Part shown: positions 5,519 to 6,629 of the stretch, piece by piece
Position numbering within the stretch: the first letter of the stretch is position 1
Layout: the number at the start of each line of letters is the position of its first letter
Position numbers and translations under genes: made by a program
Assembly (NCBI GenBank): GCA_010027395.1
Contig: RGVD01000148.1
Location: forward strand, 1-6,629
Length of the DNA: 6,629 bases
Reading direction: 5' to 3'
DNA from: Bacteroidota bacterium
Lineage (GTDB): Bacteria; Bacteroidota; Bacteroidia; UKL13-3
Notes under the pieces: model-generated
What the model saw: only the letters and a program-made list of their open reading frames with translations
What the model was told of the DNA's origin: nothing
Databases searched by the model: none

Positions 5519-6021
5519 TGATCATTCTCTTTTGCTTCATATTCTTCTTGAGTTAAATACTTTCCTGTTTTCATATCAAAACTTGAGAATGTTCCCATCC
5601 CCATACATTTACTACAACCTGTTTTTTCTACCTTTGGACCCTTTTCGGCATATTCTTTCATCATATTCATGAATGTTGTTTGAGCTAATGGACAGATAAA
5701 CTTACCGCCAAAAGGATATTGATCTTTGTCTTCAATCATATCACAAATTTGACATCTGTCAATATTGATATGTTTATTGAACCATAATTGCATCTTGGCT
5801 TGATACATTAGTTCATTAACATCTTCTTCTCGTTCTCCAGACCCTTTACAATACAAGCATTTGATAAAGATTTCTTTGTGTTTCTCATTATAAGATTGTA
5901 ATCGTATAGATTTTAGATAGTCGTATAGATTATACTTTTCAGGAATTAAAAATGATAATATAAACAAAATCATAGCAGATACTATGAGGAATTGTTGATA
6001 TGGTTCTATTTTAGTATTCAT
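5515..6021 (-). CDS. Membrane-anchored zinc-motif protein with two CxxCxGxG knuckles
   Basis: The 168-aa product has a single N-terminal hydrophobic helix (about 9-26), uncleaved in appearance, then a Cys-rich domain. Two DnaJ-type CxxCxGxG motifs occur: CLYCKGSG at 55-62 and CSKCMGMG at 136-143. Between them are CQIC (90-93) and a single Cys 110. In DnaJ-like proteins such knuckles pair to bind zinc, so 55/58 with 136/139 could form one site, and 90/93 with 110 plus another ligand (perhaps Asp 94 or His 84) a second. There is no J domain. The positive residues after the helix suggest the zinc domain is cytoplasmic. The start overlaps the 48-aa gene's stop as ATGA. Function is unknown; a membrane-tethered chaperone-like or redox-sensing role would be guesswork. 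Confidence 0.72.
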   Translation of the reverse strand: MNTKIEPYQQFLIVSAMILFILSFLIPEKYNLYDYLKSIRLQSYNEKHKEIFIKCLYCKGSGEREEDVNELMYQAKMQLWFNKHINIDRCQICDMIEDKDQYPFGGKFICPLAQTTFMNMMKEYAEKGPKVEKTGCSKCMGMGTFSSFDMKTGKYLTQEEYEAKENDQ

Positions 6022-6164
6022 GATATTAACTCTACTAATTTCCAGATTCCTAATCCCATAAGAAGTAATAATCCGGTTAATCCTATAATTGCTAAAAATG
6101 CTACAGCACGAATTACAAAATCAAATACTGGATCTAAATGATCAAAATCACCTTGTTGGAACAT
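6018..6164 (-). CDS. 48-aa single-pass membrane microprotein
   Basis: The frame starts at ATG 6164 inside the 3' end of the 84-aa gene (17-nt overlap) and ends TGA overlapping the next ATG as ATGA. The peptide has a 14-residue acidic head (MFQQGDFDHLDPVF) and one strongly hydrophobic helix at about 16-40 (IRAVAFLAIIGLTGLLLLMG), then WKLVELIS. It is too short for routine gene finding, but it fills the gap between two genes exactly and looks like a membrane protein. I recognise no family. Size and topology resemble phage holin-like or toxin-like single-TM peptides and small membrane subunits; nothing distinguishes these. Confidence 0.6.
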   Translation of the reverse strand: MFQQGDFDHLDPVFDFVIRAVAFLAIIGLTGLLLLMGLGIWKLVELIS

Positions 6165-6402
6165 AATCAAAACACTCTACTTTCTTAATATGGTATCGTT
6201 TACCATTTGCTATATGTTCTTTAATATGTTGTTGAGCTTGTTCTATAGTATAGAATTTGAGTATCTCTTTACAGGGAGAAAATTCTGGCGCCCCACCTTT
6301 ATACCCCCACAAATAATACCAAAAGAACAAACACTTTTTCTGAACTTGATACCATTCTTCTCCATTACCATCTACAAATTTACAGATTTTGTATTTACTC
6401 AT
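6148..6402 (-). CDS. WYQ-family small hypothetical protein, copy 2 (84 aa)
   Basis: The 84-aa product starts MSKYKICKFVDGNGEEWYQV, followed by an aromatic stretch (CLFFWYYLWGY, 24-34), a short insert, a predicted helix near 52-68 (TIEQAQQHIKEHI) and a closing strand IKKVECFDY (72-80). The arrangement resembles a small alpha/beta fold in which a DGNG-x-x-WYQ hairpin packs on a helix. It is clearly related to the partial gene immediately upstream, so the two are tandem paralogues. Its ATG overlaps that gene's stop by 8 nt. Similar short proteins occur as unnamed phage genes, as far as I recall. No catalytic or membrane feature is convincing. Confidence 0.72.
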   Translation of the reverse strand: MSKYKICKFVDGNGEEWYQVQKKCLFFWYYLWGYKGGAPEFSPCKEILKFYTIEQAQQHIKEHIANGKRYHIKKVECFDYVPTR

Positions 6403-6629
6403 AGTCTTTGCAGCCTATTAATTGGATTGTTTTAGATTTTTCTTGTTCTATAAGTCTTTTAACAGTAGCCTCTGCTGATTCATAAACAGAATATCTGGTT
6501 GGTTCTCGCCATCTAGCAGGAGTATCATAATTGGCATAAGTAGTTGCACCATAAAAATATGGCGATAACCATCTACAATGTACTTTAATCTGATACCACC
6601 TTTTACCATTTCCATCTTGAAATTCACAT
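6395..6629 (-). CDS. WYQ-family small hypothetical protein, copy 1, C-terminal part (5' end outside window)
   Basis: The last 77 codons of a gene entering from the right edge are visible, ending TAA within the ATG of the next gene (8-nt overlap). The visible part reads EFQDGNGKRWYQIKVHCRW, then a Tyr-rich loop, a helix-like segment YESAEATVKRLIEQE (49-63) and a final TIQLIGCKDYE. Order and spacing of DGNG-x-x-WYQ, the YE-x-A helix and the terminal (V/I)-x-C-x-DY repeat those of the 84-aa copy, with a longer middle loop. Only a few residues seem to be missing at the N-terminus if it starts like its paralogue. The promoter of the whole train must lie further upstream, outside the window. Confidence 0.65.
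   Translation of the reverse strand, partial: CEFQDGNGKRWYQIKVHCRWLSPYFYGATTYANYDTPARWREPTRYSVYESAEATVKRLIEQEKSKTIQLIGCKDYE

Noticed and set aside
6190..6435. Plus-strand 81-aa hydrophobic frame
   Set aside because: It is the complement of the two WYQ-family genes, whose mutual similarity supports the minus strand. The hydrophobicity comes from antisense reading of Lys- and Glu-rich codons.
3260..6629. CRISPR array, tRNA or insertion-sequence ends in the accessory block
   Set aside because: No regularly spaced direct repeats, cloverleaf-like sequence, terminal inverted repeats or transposase motifs were found by reading; the block is almost wholly coding.

Overview
The window looks like a cyanobacterial chromosome segment: a HIP1 palindrome (GCGATCGC) lies inside a cobalt/nickel-type ECF transporter gene, and the DUF1361 membrane protein and Wzz-type exopolysaccharide protein also suit a filamentous cyanobacterium. 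The exact genus cannot be told from the window. Every supported gene is on the minus strand, so transcription runs from position 6629 towards 1.

Region A (about 3260-6629) is a tightly packed train of small, mostly unrecognised genes. Nearly every stop overlaps the next start, often as ATGA. In order of transcription it holds: a partial WYQ protein; a second copy of the same family; a 48-aa single-pass membrane protein; a membrane-anchored Cys-rich protein with two CxxCxGxG zinc motifs; a 39-aa acidic peptide; a 259-aa protein and a 163-aa protein, both of a type I associate with large tailed-phage genomes; a tiny DUF5522-like Cys-rich gene interrupted at an A7 tract; a 71-aa protein; a 74-aa coiled coil; and a 92-aa protein with a C-terminal membrane helix. 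Several are too short for routine gene calling and were found from the overlaps. The region is visibly more AT-rich than region B, and I saw no HIP1 site in it. It reads as a phage-derived or mobile accessory block.

Region B (655-3267) holds cbiQ-like and cbiO-like genes (the energising T and A components of an ECF-type metal transporter), then a small lipoprotein and a DUF1361 membrane protein. All four are closely spaced and probably co-transcribed. No CbiM/CbiN substrate-binding component is present in the window. The place where it is usually found, just upstream of cbiQ, is taken by region A, whose last stop codon overlaps the cbiQ start by 8 nt.

Region C (1-654) is a 186-nt intergenic stretch with two small dyads, followed by the 5' part of a Wzz/tyrosine-kinase-type exopolysaccharide chain-length gene that runs off the window.

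The most notable signal is the 52-aa Cys-rich gene at 3985-4142. Its start overlaps the upstream gene, its stop overlaps the downstream gene as ATGA, and its two halves join only through a -1 shift on A AAA AAA, with an SD-like AGAGAG 8 nt upstream. This could be programmed frameshifting, a real lesion, or a homopolymer sequencing error.
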